This document shows, piece by piece, positions 46,559 through 57,269 of a stretch of DNA of 64,000 nt. The stretch is from Chamaecyparis obtusa (taxonomy: Eukaryota > Streptophyta > Pinopsida > Cupressales > Cupressaceae). Location: positions 695,001 through 759,000 of the forward strand of contig BSBK01001581.1 in assembly GCA_027943335.1 (NCBI GenBank). Direction: 5' to 3'. A program made the translations under genes and the position numbers. Below the pieces are notes generated by a model. The model searched no databases. It was not told where the DNA came from and saw nothing but the letters and a program-made list of their open reading frames with translations. Numbering within the stretch: the first letter of the stretch is position 1; each line of letters starts with the position of its first letter.

Positions 46559-47600
46559 TGTACACACAAAAGTAGTGCACTTCTATGAATCCTTACAATC
46601 AAGAATGCTCAAGAATGAGGTCTCAAAAATCGATCCATAGCTCTCTATGTATGGAGTTGCAAGATTGTAAAATTGCTCTCAGCTAGAGCTATTAAGCTAA
46701 TGACCTTGCTAGTCAACCACACAATGAGAGATTCAAGTGAAGACAAGGGCAAGAGTGCCAATATCTCCAAGAATCAAATGAAATGCAATGCAAGCTAGAT
46801 TGAGATGAATATGCAAGCTAAAAATGAGAGATGCAAGCTAAGCTATGGAAATGAAAGTACAAGCTAAACTATGAAATGGAAATAGCAAGTGTTACAATCC
46901 TTCCTATTAAACTAGATGAGTTATTCTAAAGCATGAAAGGAAATCTAAACTATGAAAGCATGAAATATGAAGCTACTATGAAAGAATGAAAAATAAACTA
47001 TGAAGCAATGCAGAAAGCCAAGATGTGATGCAACAAAAATGTCTTCAAAGCTTGGATGCAAAAAAGTCTTCAAAGAGCTCTAAATGACCTAGAAAACCTG
47101 CAGCATAAAATTAGCATAAAAGTGAATGATATGCAAATGAGGAAGAGAGCTCTTCTTTTATAGGAGATGAGGAGAAATGGACCATGGAGATTAAGAGGTA
47201 AAAGACTTAATCAATGGTGGAGCATCAAAGAGGAGCAATCCATGTGCACAAATATCCTCCAATGGGAAAATAAGAGTTGACTTTTGTGTCCATATGAGAC
47301 AAAAAGTGCTTTTCTCCTTTTTATAAAATAAGAATAATGCTTTATTTGTGCAACTTAGGATAAGAGGAAAAGTGGGGGCTTTTTATTTATTAAAAGGGGA
47401 GAAAATATTCCTTTTAAATAAATAAAGACTTAGGATAAAATGGTTAGCCTAGTGCAAATAATTGAAAATGATAAAAATGATTTGATCAAGGAAATTGATA
47501 TAATTGATAAAATGCTGATTTTTGAAAATATTGATTCAGGGATTTGATAAATTGCTAAATGGGGGCCCAAAGTCTAGATGACAATTTTAGGGTGCATACA
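46559..47600 (-). repeat. Solo LTR of the A family inserted in C
   Basis: A 1,042-bp sequence parallel to A's LTR over its whole length, including the start block with CACTTCTATGAATCC, the TATA box at 47155-47162 and the GGTGCATACA end. There is no internal region. Flanks read ATATG (46554-46558) and GTATG (47601-47605), a target duplication with one difference. It probably arose by recombination between the two LTRs of a full copy. It separates the Gag zinc knuckle from the protease of C. Confidence 0.85.
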
Positions 47601-49263
47601 GTATGATCATTATTGCTATTATGATTATCAATCATGATTTCTCCACTATCAATTTTGTCTTGAATGGTATGTTTCAAGCGCAAGCAGTTACTAGTTTTAT
47701 GACCCTTACTATGATGGAAGTCACATAATTCGTTCTCCTTCCACCATTTTGGTTTAGGTTCAGGATCAAATTGTTAGATCTCAGGCAAAGAGATGATATT
47801 TTTAGCCAAGAGAGTTTTCATAGTTGATTCCAAAGATTCTCCAAGAGGAGTGAACTTTCATTTATTATCAGCAGACCAAGGTTTGTACTCTTTCATCTTT
47901 TGAGATGATTCAGGTACCTTTCATTCCAAAGCTTTGATGGCTTGGGTACCGACAGTTAGATTGAAAGCTGGTGCCTTAGATGGGGCATGAAGAGTATCAA
48001 CAACACCATCTATGATGACGCCTTTGTTCTTGTTCCAATTTTTGTTCTTGTCTTTAGAACTAGATCCAGATTCATACTTGTCTTTTTGAAGTGTGATATC
48101 TCCTTTTTTCACAAGTACTTTTTTAATTTTGATCGCATTGTCTACCATCTTATCAAAAGATGTATGATTTTGCATTTGTAAAGGGTAGTTGATTTCTAGA
48201 ACAAGATTATTGATGAAGATTTCTAGTTTCTCAGTTTCTGGAATAGGTCTAGCGTATAGAGAGAATTTATTCCTCCATCTTTTAAGAAATGTTAGGAATG
48301 GTTCTCCTAGATATTGTCTCAGATTGTAGATGTTGATCATGGTGACTAGATGTTGAATGTTATAGGAGTATTTTTGATAGAACAATTTGATTAAATCCTC
48401 AAAGATTTTGATAGTAGGAGGCATTCTAGAGAACCAATGAATGGCTGCTCCTCCTAGAGATCGAGGGAAGAGACGCATTAGATAGGTTGGTTCATGCATG
48501 AACTCCATAGATTAAGTACAAAATTCTCTGACATGATCTTGAGGATCAGAGTTTCCATCATACTTATCGTATTTAGGCATTTCCACTCTCTTAGGGAATG
48601 GTGGCATGTACAAGTCTTTATCAAATGGAAAAGGGCATATGGTCTCCATGGAGAACTCCTTAGGTTCCTTTTCTTTTTCAATTTTGTTAAGTTTGACTTG
48701 CATGACATGCATCTATTTCATCATAGCCATGATAGGAGTTTCTTCTTCATGTGTAATGATATCTTCAACATTAAAATTTGGAGGAGTTTAGCTCCTTGAT
48801 GAGCTAACTCTAGAAAGTATGTTTCTCTATCTTCCTTCAAGAAATGCCTCATCATTTTCTTGAATTCATCATCATTTTGATATCGAGCAATTTCAAAAGG
48901 TGTGGGTTCTTAATCTGCATCATGTTGAGAGTGAGCTCTTTGAGAGCCATGGTTTGTCCCTCCATGAGACATGTTGTTTTTATGAGAACTACTAGGGATA
49001 GATTGATGCGAGGTTGTCTGATAGATTCTGTGAATTGAAAAAGGAGGTGTTGGTTGATTAACTGCGTGGATTGATGTAGGATGGGTGATGTAACTGCTTT
49101 TCAAGAATAGATTTCCAAGAGCATCTTCTCCATATAGATTAGTGTTGCAGGATTGATGGATAGTTTGAGTGATCACAGAAGATGTCTCTAAAGACATTTC
49201 GGGTTGTTCTCTATGTTTTCGTGATGAAGCTCTAGTTTCCACCATTAACCTTAGGTGATGCAA
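47601..49263 (-). pseudogene. Element C: Gag
   Basis: Starts near ATG 49245-49243 (MVETRASSRKHREQPEM; the frame is open from 49263), with a frameshift between 48910 and 48712. The core lies at 47921-48712: FPKRVEMPKYDKYDGNSDPQDHV, LFPRSLGGAAIHWFSRM, YSYNIQHLVTMINIYNLR and GEPFLTFLKRWRNKFSLYA. After a TGA at 47921-47923 it continues to a C-x2-H-x4-H-x4-C knuckle (CDFHHSKGHKTSNC at about 47690-47730), the same type as in A. The sequence is parallel to A's Gag along its length. Confidence 0.85.
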
Positions 49264-51544
49264 GAGAATGCGATTAAGACAACTAAAGAATGAATTGATT
49301 CAAGAAGATCAAATGATGCAACCTTGTCAAGATTGAATTGATTGAAGATTAAATTGGACATAAATGAAGGATACTATGCCTTGGTAGTATGGGTAGACGC
49401 CCAAAAGATAGTGGACATGAGTTCGCAACACTTAGCCGTTTTGAAGATTGATTGAAGATTGATAATTATGACAAGGTTTTGACACAAGATGAAAAGACTC
49501 AAATTGATTAAACAGAAGGCTGAATCAGACTCAAGAGGCCACTTTAGGAAAATGATTGGATTCTTTCTAGTTTCTGCTTTGTTCCTGACACAGTGATTTG
49601 TTCGACATATTCTGGAAATAGGCTGTAAAAACTAGGTCTCTGACAATTTTGACAACTTTCTAGCAATTTTTCAAAATTTCTCAAATGACTTTCTGCAGGA
49701 TTGTACAACAGTGGGTATGCTCTAAAGCGACAGTTGACAAAACTCATACGACAATTGCAAAGCTCACACAATAGTTGATAGCAGGATTTTGACTTTTTGC
49801 TTTTGACTTGTGGCAAAACTTGTACGACACTATAGAAGCTATCATACAACAATAAAGGGGTTATGAAATGACAATTGCCAAAACTCGTATGACTTTTTGA
49901 CCTTGTGGGATGAATTTTGACTCCAGAAAGGAATTTCACTTCAGATTTTGCAAATTTTAGGTTTTCAGTTTCAGATTGTTCGCAAATTTTTCTATCCAAG
50001 TTTGAATATTATTTTGGGATCGTTCATTCTCAGTAACCAAATAGATAAACAATGATGCAAAACAACAAGCAAGTGATTCCAAGCACATCTGAAAATAATG
50101 AATAGGGGACAAAGCAACCCTGTGCATGAACAATCAAGTGATTGAATGTGCTAATCCCTAGGAGTGCTAATTGTGTATGTTCCAAAAAGTTTTTCAATAA
50201 TGCACATATTCCTAGAAAAATGAAAATTTGGCCTCACTAGGGTTTGTTGTAATGGTCTGAATTTGCAACTTTTGTGATCTCAAGAGGGCGAACTCATATC
50301 TAGGTGCACCAGGGTTTTGACACAGTTTGAGAATTTAATACATTAGGAGTTGCTAGGGAGATCTTATAGCCCAACAAGAGATCACACCTGTGAAGATTTC
50401 TTCCACAAGGACATTTATCTAGCAACTATTGCTACCACGATGAAAATGGCTATTACCGCTTGAGGTTCCATCCACGTGGTTGACCCAATTAAGGGAATGT
50501 CCACTATGGTTAACCCTCTCCAAAGATGACTCACAAAAGATACCACATGAGGACTAGATCAGATTCAAGGATCTAGGTTTTTGGTACTATCCAAAAAGGA
50601 AGTAGAGCATAATCCCCTAGCCTCTTCACTTCACCAAGACAAAGCAGATAGCTTAATCTGACATGCTAAGACTGAACCTATCTCGCCAAGATTTGTTATG
50701 TCAACAACTTGTGATCTATCAACCTCTCCAGAGAGAGAATGTATCAATCAAAAGCTGAGGACTACAAACCCAATAGAACGCAAGACAATTTCAGTATCCT
50801 CCCTACCTACAAGGGGATCCTTCATCAAGAAGAGCTTTGCATGCGTGAACAAGAGAATGAATCCCACTCTCTCGAGATCATCCACAAATAGTGTTCATAG
50901 GGCCTATTTACTATATGTAATAGATATGCAGAAAGCAAATCTATGTTCATTTTATAGCCCAAAATGAAGTCTGTGATATGAAAGCAATAAAAGTCACACA
51001 AGCTTGACACACGAGAGTTTGTTTTAACCAAATCAAAATGTTATCAACTTGAGGAGAATACCTGAATTCCTCGCAATGCGCTTAGTATATTTTTACTTAT
51101 TTTAGCAATTTTTCTCATGCTTTTCCCAATCAGAATCAACAGATACCAATCAGAAATAGAAAATCTCAATTGTTAGGATTAGCTGTCAGTCCAAATCTAA
51201 AAATCAAATCTGGAAAACTGCTTGAAAATTTTGAAATGACAATTGAATTCTGGTGTCAAAAATCATACAACCGTAGGTTACCTCCCAGATGACAGTCAAG
51301 AAAATCGTACGATAGTGGGTATCTTCTCATACGATAATAGAGCTCCCAAATGACAATGTGTACCTTCTGATATGAGCCTCGATAGAATCAACTCTCATAC
51401 GACAATATGTACTTCTTAGTATGACTTTTGTCAGAAAGTCGTATGAAAAATGTACAAACATAAAATAAAAGATCATAGTTTTATCCAGAAAATGACAAGA
51501 AATTGATAGAAATTGATAGAAATTGAATGGAAACCCATTTCAAG
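49264..51544 (-). other. Leader of element C
   Basis: 2.3 kb between Gag and PBS. The 151-codon frame at 49544-49999 (-) shows Cys/Tyr/Ser-rich sequence without a motif and is probably chance. Repeats of a CATACGAC/GTCGTATG type occur at about 49730-49920 and again at 51250-51450. Confidence 0.55.
51250..51450 (-). repeat. CATACGAC-type imperfect repeats in the leader of C
   Basis: Several loosely spaced units containing TCATACGACAA, TCGTACGATAG or ATGACAATGTG, roughly 20-35 bp apart, with the self-complementary core CGTACG at one of them. Similar units at 49730-49920. They occupy the same place, near the PBS, as the CGCG repeats of A but differ in sequence. Confidence 0.5.
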
Positions 51545-51562
51545 GCCCCACAGTGGGTGCCA
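51545..51562 (-). promoter_or_regulatory. Primer-binding site of C
   Basis: TGGCACCCACTGTGGGGC on the minus strand, four bases inside the 5' LTR. It differs from A's site by two transitions. Confidence 0.85.
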
Positions 51563-51566
51563 GAAA

Positions 51567-52816
51567 TGTGTGTGAATTTTGTACCTAGTTGTAGATACAA
51601 CACTTCACTAAAACATTAGAGGTTAGCAAAAATCAAAATCGTGCAATGAAATGGAAACTAAGCTAACCAGGTGATTTACTACCTTCTAGTAGATGCGAGT
51701 ATGATATTCTTAGATTAGACCGAGACCAGTGACAATGCAACACCTAAACGAAGGATTTGAATGCAGAAGATGGATACAAAATGAATGCAGATTTTATTCT
51801 ATATTTTTGTATTTTCTATACAATTATAATGAAATAAACTAATATGAAACTAGTCTAGATGAAACTGCTATGACATGCAATTGATCTAAAAATGATATGA
51901 ATGCTCACAAACAAAGGAAAATCTCACAATAGCTTGAATTCACAAAAGATGGATTCTTTGATCACCAATTCGCCAACGTGAGGATGCGATTTCGTGGATC
52001 TTTTTAGAAGAGATGAAGCCTTGATTTTATAGAAATCCAGGGCTTTGAGGGTGCATGAGAAAAGTCATAAATCACTCTTGATGAACTCGGGTTGATTTTT
52101 GAGTCAACAAGAAATTAGAGATGATTAACCCACATAATTATGCAAAATCATGCAAGAACAACTTTTTAACTCAAATTAGAAGTTTAGATCAACTTTGAAC
52201 TAAAAATAGATGTTGAGTTTCCAAAAGTTAACAACTTGCATTGATTTCCTAATTTTGAGTTTAACTGCTCTTTGAATGTGCACAGTTAATTATGAATTAA
52301 TTAAATAAATAAAGTGATTTATCCTCAACCTAACTGATTTTTGAATTAAAATAATTGATTTATGGGTTAGTCAATTATTAAATCAAACTTTTATTCGAAA
52401 ACTATATCATTAAATTTGACAACTGACTTTAATTAATTAAATAAGAATTTAATCAATTAGTCATAAGATTTTTTTATTTATTGTCAGAATTAAATAATAC
52501 AATTTAGGAATAAATGTAATTAAATTTAATTAAATAATTAAGTGGCAGTATTAAATCTAATTAATTAAATATTCAGAATATTCAATTAATCAAACTTTAG
52601 GATAAATTAGCTTTATCACCAAATAATAATTAAATTAAAGATAATTAAGATAAATAGGAATATTTCTAGGAATATTCCCTGATGCAGAATTAAGAATAAT
52701 CAATTAAGATTCGATGATGTTCAGATGTGCCTTAGGTTAGGACTTCGATGTCGATTTCATTTGAATTGAAGATGTAGGAGGTTAATGAACCTATAGCCCA
52801 TTTTTGGGGTATTACA
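51567..52816 (-). repeat. 5' LTR of element C
   Basis: 1,250 bp, adjacent to the PBS at 51545-51562. TATAAAAT on the minus strand at 52024-52031. Same family as the LTR at 62594-63840 (element E). Confidence 0.93.
52024..52031 (-). promoter_or_regulatory. TATA box in the 5' LTR of C
   Basis: TATAAAAT on the minus strand, in GATTTCTATAAAATCAAGG context; conserved in the 3' LTR and in the LTR of E with small changes. Confidence 0.55.
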
Positions 52817-52821
52817 ATAGA
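52817..52821. repeat. Target-site duplication of C, right copy
   Basis: ATAGA after the ATTACA end of the LTR. The single copy in the empty site is visible in D's intact LTR near 59888-59892. Confidence 0.92.
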
Positions 52822-52844
52822 CAACAAAAATTTAGGGATCAACA
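52817..52844 (-). repeat. 3' LTR of D, terminal 28 bp, beginning with the C target duplication
   Basis: Begins with ATAGA, the right TSD of C, then CAACAAAAATTTAGGG and the CAACA end. It matches 59888-59915 of the intact LTR. Confidence 0.92.
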
Positions 52845-52845
52845 A

Positions 52846-52858
52846 TCTTCCCCTTTGA
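52846..52858 (-). promoter_or_regulatory. Polypurine tract of D
   Basis: TCAAAGGGGAAGA on the minus strand, one base from the 3' LTR start TGTTG. It sets the orientation of D as minus. Confidence 0.85.
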
Positions 52859-53169
52859 CATTAGTGGCAAAAACACTTTGCCATGACATTTTCATTACAT
52901 TTACAAGAGTACTTAGTACTAACAAAAACATTTACAAAATACTCCCCCTAAAACTTAACTCAGTCTTCAATTTTTTTTTTACATATCATATATACACATA
53001 AGACTTCCTTATTTGACATACACTCGAATACATATATACATTTACAAAACTTAGTATGTCATACCATTCATCTCTACTTTAATCATTTTGATTCTGCTTT
53101 CTGATATCTCAAGTGTTGTTCCCATTTTGTGACTTTACATGTCATGTCACTCCTATTTACCCCTTATTT

Positions 53170-56100
53170 TTGTCACTTGAAGTTCTTGGGGTGTAGTGAT
53201 CTTGAAATACTTGTCCAAAAATTGTTTGTGAAGCTACATGACCATATTCAATGCATTGTCCCAACCGGACATTATAGACTTCAAAACCTTTGACTTTACT
53301 TCTAGCTCAGCAGCTAGCTCAACTAGGCTCTCGGTAATAGAAAGATGGGGATCTTTCTGAAATAATTCCTTTTCCTGGACTAACTCTCTTTGCATAGCCT
53401 CCAGATGAGGTGTTAACATAGTTTGAATGGAGATTAGTCTAGCCCTTATCTTACCATCATTAGCCACCAACTTGGCTAATCTCCCTTGAGCATGTAGAAG
53501 TCTTGTATAATGCATAGAGATGGAACTTGCATCCATGCTCAATGAATAACCTGTAGACTTGATATCTAACTATATCTTATATACCAAATCTTGGTTGACC
53601 TTTGTAAACTCTTCTACATTGCACAATTTCTTGTATAGAGAATGTGAATTGTGTACAACTTCTTCTGAGTGTGTTATTAAGGTAGAGAGTTCTACCTAAT
53701 TTACTTTAATGTTTGCAGAGATCTTATTAAAGACTTTGGTCTCAAATTTTCTTTTTGACCACTGTAACAACTTGTCATTAGCCTCACTGTTATCATTAGT
53801 CACTTTCTTGATAATGTGAATGAGTTGTTCCAGAATAGGGTCAGAGTCATTTACATCAGTCATATCAAAATCATCTATGAATATACCTTATATTTCATGA
53901 AGCACTTGCTTATGCTGATGTTCCCTTCTCATTTCTTCTTGTTTTCTCTTCTTCTTCAATAGATCTTCTAGAATTTGCATTTGTTCATAGGTCAAGTTAT
54001 GTGTGTCCCATTTACGAATCAAAATAACTTCCTCAAGTGTCACTTGTGGAGTAGGAGATTTCTCCTTGTTTTTCTGTGACTTCTTCCTAGGTGTTGTACC
54101 ACTCGACATCTGTATAAGAGCTTTTATTGCCTCTTGCTCCTTAGCCTCTTGAAAATATTTTTCTTTTTCTATCTCTATCTTTTCCTTTTCTTTTTCTTCC
54201 ACATGAGGAATTACTACAACCAATATAGACTTTTCTGCTTGCTCTTCACTTATCTCCTTGATAGATGTAGGCTTAGGTGTAATTACTGACTTGTCCTGTT
54301 CCTTGGTAGTAGTACTTTGACCGACTAGGGGATCAATTGTGACTATATGTGGGCTCTATTATGGAATCTCAATAGTTGATGTATCCTCAATCTATGGATA
54401 ATCTAGCACTTGCAATAACACTAGATTGTTGCCCAACAAAGATGTATCTTTGGCTGCCTCAACTTGAATTTCCTCCTCAATGAGTATATGAGTTTTCACT
54501 AGAGTGTCCTCAATGATATCAAAAATAGTTATTTTAGCTTTCTTCTCACACTCTTTAGTCTTCTGAACTGCTTCCTTTTGAATTTGAGGTTCACTAACAT
54601 CCTCTTTACTATCTAATTCAACTCCCATAGATGTGCTTACATCTTGTTGTGCACTCTTATCAATTATGAGACAAAAAATGATCTTCTACACCTTTAGGCT
54701 TTGTTGAAAAACATCTTCAACCTTGTGTTGAAGGATAGAGTATGCCTGAAGCTTGGGAACGGATCTATTCCTGTACTGCTCCATAAACTGCTAAATGTAA
54801 GCAGGGGGTAAGTCCGGCGTGACTTGAGCAAGAGTTCTCTCCCTAATTTGATTTTTTGTCATAAGGAAATATTCCCATTTATGTAATATACTTTGATATA
54901 AATCATTAGGAATCAAATTCCCCAATTGAAGTGGTGTCATCTTAAATATACAGAGCATCTCAAGCATTGCTTGTTCTACTCTCTCCTTATCCTCAATACT
55001 CATCTTTTTAAATTTTATTTGTTTGAAGCCTGCTAGGCCAACAATGCTCTTGATGTTGTGACATATTTCATCCATAGTCAATTTATTCTTCTATGATGGT
55101 AACTTCTTCTTTATCTCCTCATCATCCTTCTCCAAAATGATTTTTCTCCTTTGTTTCTTTTTCATCTGACTCGACAATGCCTTAGGCTAAACTATTTTTC
55201 TTTTCCCTGATGCAAGGGATTTCTTTTGTGGCTCGACAACTACAATAGTAGAGTCTGCCCTAGTTATTTGCCTAAGTAATGGTGATGAGATGGGCTTAGG
55301 TTTTTTTATCGTCTTCCTTATGGGCTTGGCAACTAATTCCTTCTTGCCTTTATTTTCTACCACTTTCTCCTCCTCTTCACTTTCACTTGACTCACTTGAC
55401 TTATCCTCTCCTAATCCTTGAGTTAGTTCTAGAGATTAATCTACCTCTTCTCCTCCTATCATATTCTCAATGTTTTTCATTATATTTTTCCCTTTTCTCT
55501 CCATGGTAGCAGACTTTAATCCCATGGTTATCTTGGCCTTAGCTACCTCATAGGCTCCAAAATGTGTGGCCTTCTTATCAACTTCCTCAGCTAATAGGGT
55601 TGTGATGGGTGTTGTTGTTTCATCAATGTTTACCTCATAAGGTAATGGCATTAGCCATAATACCCTCAGTATTATAGCTCGCGCATATGTGTAATCAGTG
55701 TCTACTAGAAAGCATATGTCCTGATCCTACTTCTCTACTAATGATACAAGAATTCTACTTCTTTTCCTCATTTTATTCTTAAACTCAACAAAGTAGTTCT
55801 CCATAATGCTTTAAAAATTATCACCCATTTGACCAATAAACTCATTAACTTGTACTATCACCAGTTTATCCTTATCCCATTCTACTCCTCCAATAGTAGG
55901 AAAACTTTTCTAAATGTAGAAAAATAAACAAACAACTAGGGAACCAAAATTACACATAGAATTCTTTGCTTTTCAGATTGATGTAAGATTCTCAGAAAGC
56001 TATGTTAGTTGGAGCTCGACAAGGTCATATGTATGATAATTCTTTATTATCTTCCAAGCTTAGTCCACTACCATGCATGAGACACTATCCAACTGACTTA

Positions 56101-56860
56101 ACTGATTAAATTTGTGTGCTATCACCCTTACTACAAATTCAATTTTTGGGTCAGTGATAGTAGAGATAGTCATGCCTCGCTTGTTCCATACTTCCCATGT
56201 GTTTTCTTGTATTTCCTCCTTGCTTTGACATCTCATAGTTTTCTTCCCAATGAGCTTAGGGTATCCAGTTACCCGGTGAATCATATCTTTGGTGATTTGG
56301 ACTGGTCCATCCTCCAGTCATATTTTCATATCATGTACCCTTCTTAGTACAATCTTGATCCACTCCACTTTGAAATTTTACAAAAAATCAAGGGCATGAA
56401 CCAACCCTTGCTCAAAAACCTTCTACTGTTCTGGCTTCAACATCCCCTTGCTTCATAGTTTATCGTATGCTTCTCTCAGTTCATAATCACTGATTTCTCC
56501 AATTTTACACATATAACATGAATGAATATCATTTATCATTTAGAATTTCTTTTGTATTAACAAAAGATCTCCAATTAGATCTCCCATGATTGCACTTTTC
56601 AGAATGGACTAAGACTTCTTTAGCTTACATGCCTTGTTCCTCACTAATTGAACATTGAAAACCTCTTTTCCTTGTTTCTTCATTACAGTTGATGATGATG
56701 ATTCCATATATTTTAACTTAAGGGTTTGATAACTTAAAAGATTTACTCGGTAAAATACCTTGCACAAGTGTTCTTCAAATATTTTTCCGATGACACGTTG
56801 TGAAGATTTTTGCAAATTACACTTAGCACTAATCACACTGGTTACTCGCTCTTGAATCAC
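53170..56860 (-). pseudogene. Element D: second long reading frame, about 1,160 codons, function unknown
   Basis: All sizeable minus-strand frames here (56609-56860, 56060-56284, 55436-55651, 54791-55081, 54392-54628, 53888-54223, 53234-53542) lie in the same frame, and the joining sequence also reads as protein. So this was one ORF, now broken by about two dozen stops (mostly TAG) but no frameshift. A likely start is the Met at 56707 (MESSSSTVMKKQGKEVF); another is at 56860. The N-terminal half is a folded-looking domain (ITKDMIHRVTGYPKLIGKK; NKRGMTISTITDPKIEFV; TYARAIILRVLWLMPLP). A Lys/Pro-rich linker (about 55100-55430), an EKEKEKIEIEKEKYFQE coiled-coil region (about 54100-54220) and a C-terminal helical part (53234-53542) follow. 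There is no RT, integrase, protease or RNase H motif. The N-terminal part faintly recalls plant transposon-associated domains from memory only. TATAAAG at 56913-56919 could be its own promoter. Confidence 0.7.
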
Positions 56861-57269
56861 TTTGAAAAAGTTCTCAATTCACTGGTGAAATGAAATAAGC
56901 AGTAACTTCCCACTTTATAGACTTCAAACGGTCAGATTAGGGCTTCATTAATGATCTTTACACTTTCTAGGTGAGATATAGTTGTCTCAAAAATATCATG
57001 TTAAACTTGATCAACATAAGCTTGATCAATACATCCATTCGGTTACAACTCAGTGTACATCATATCTTGGCTATCACAGGTACTCAGAAAATACTAGTGA
57101 CTCAATCACTATAGACTAGAATACTGATGCTCGACATCAAATATTCAATGTAGCTCTTTGCTCAAATCTATCCTAATGCATCTTGATTTATGCAGATATG
57201 GAATTTTTCTCATCGAATGTTAGGAACTAATGTAAAGTAAAACATTATAAGAGTCAGTCCCACACATAC
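56861..57269 (-). other. Spacer between Gag and the second ORF of D: possible intron or internal promoter
   Basis: On the minus strand a donor-like AAG|GTATGT ends the Gag frame (GT begins at 57269), and a pyrimidine-rich acceptor TTATTTCATTTCACCAG ends at 56882. Removing this 388-nt stretch would join the Gag frame to the frame of the second ORF in phase, though with a TGA as the first codon. Alternatively the minus-strand TATAAAG at 56913-56919 could drive the second ORF separately. Neither can be decided from sequence. Confidence 0.35.

Larger units (their letters stand above)
36828..52816 (-). mobile_element. Element C: 16-kb Ty3/gypsy Tat-lineage LTR retrotransposon inside the LTR of D
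   Basis: LTRs at 36828-38069 and 51567-52816 and perfect ATAGA target duplications. The uninterrupted target is visible in D's other LTR at 59883-59895. The internal order on the minus strand is PBS, 2.3-kb leader, Gag, protease, linker with a G-patch-like segment, RT, RNase H, a second RNase H, integrase, 2.7-kb noncoding region, PPT. The second RNase H before integrase is the hallmark of the Tat lineage. Stops and frameshifts show it is inactive. A solo LTR of the A family (46559-47600) lies between the Gag zinc knuckle and the protease. Confidence 0.95.

Noticed and set aside
49544..49999. 151-codon minus-strand frame in the leader of C
   Set aside because: Low-complexity, no motif, absent from the parallel region of A; probably chance.
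53170..56860. Second ORF of D as an env-like membrane glycoprotein
   Set aside because: No signal peptide or clear transmembrane segments are visible; the sequence is charged and coiled-coil-like.
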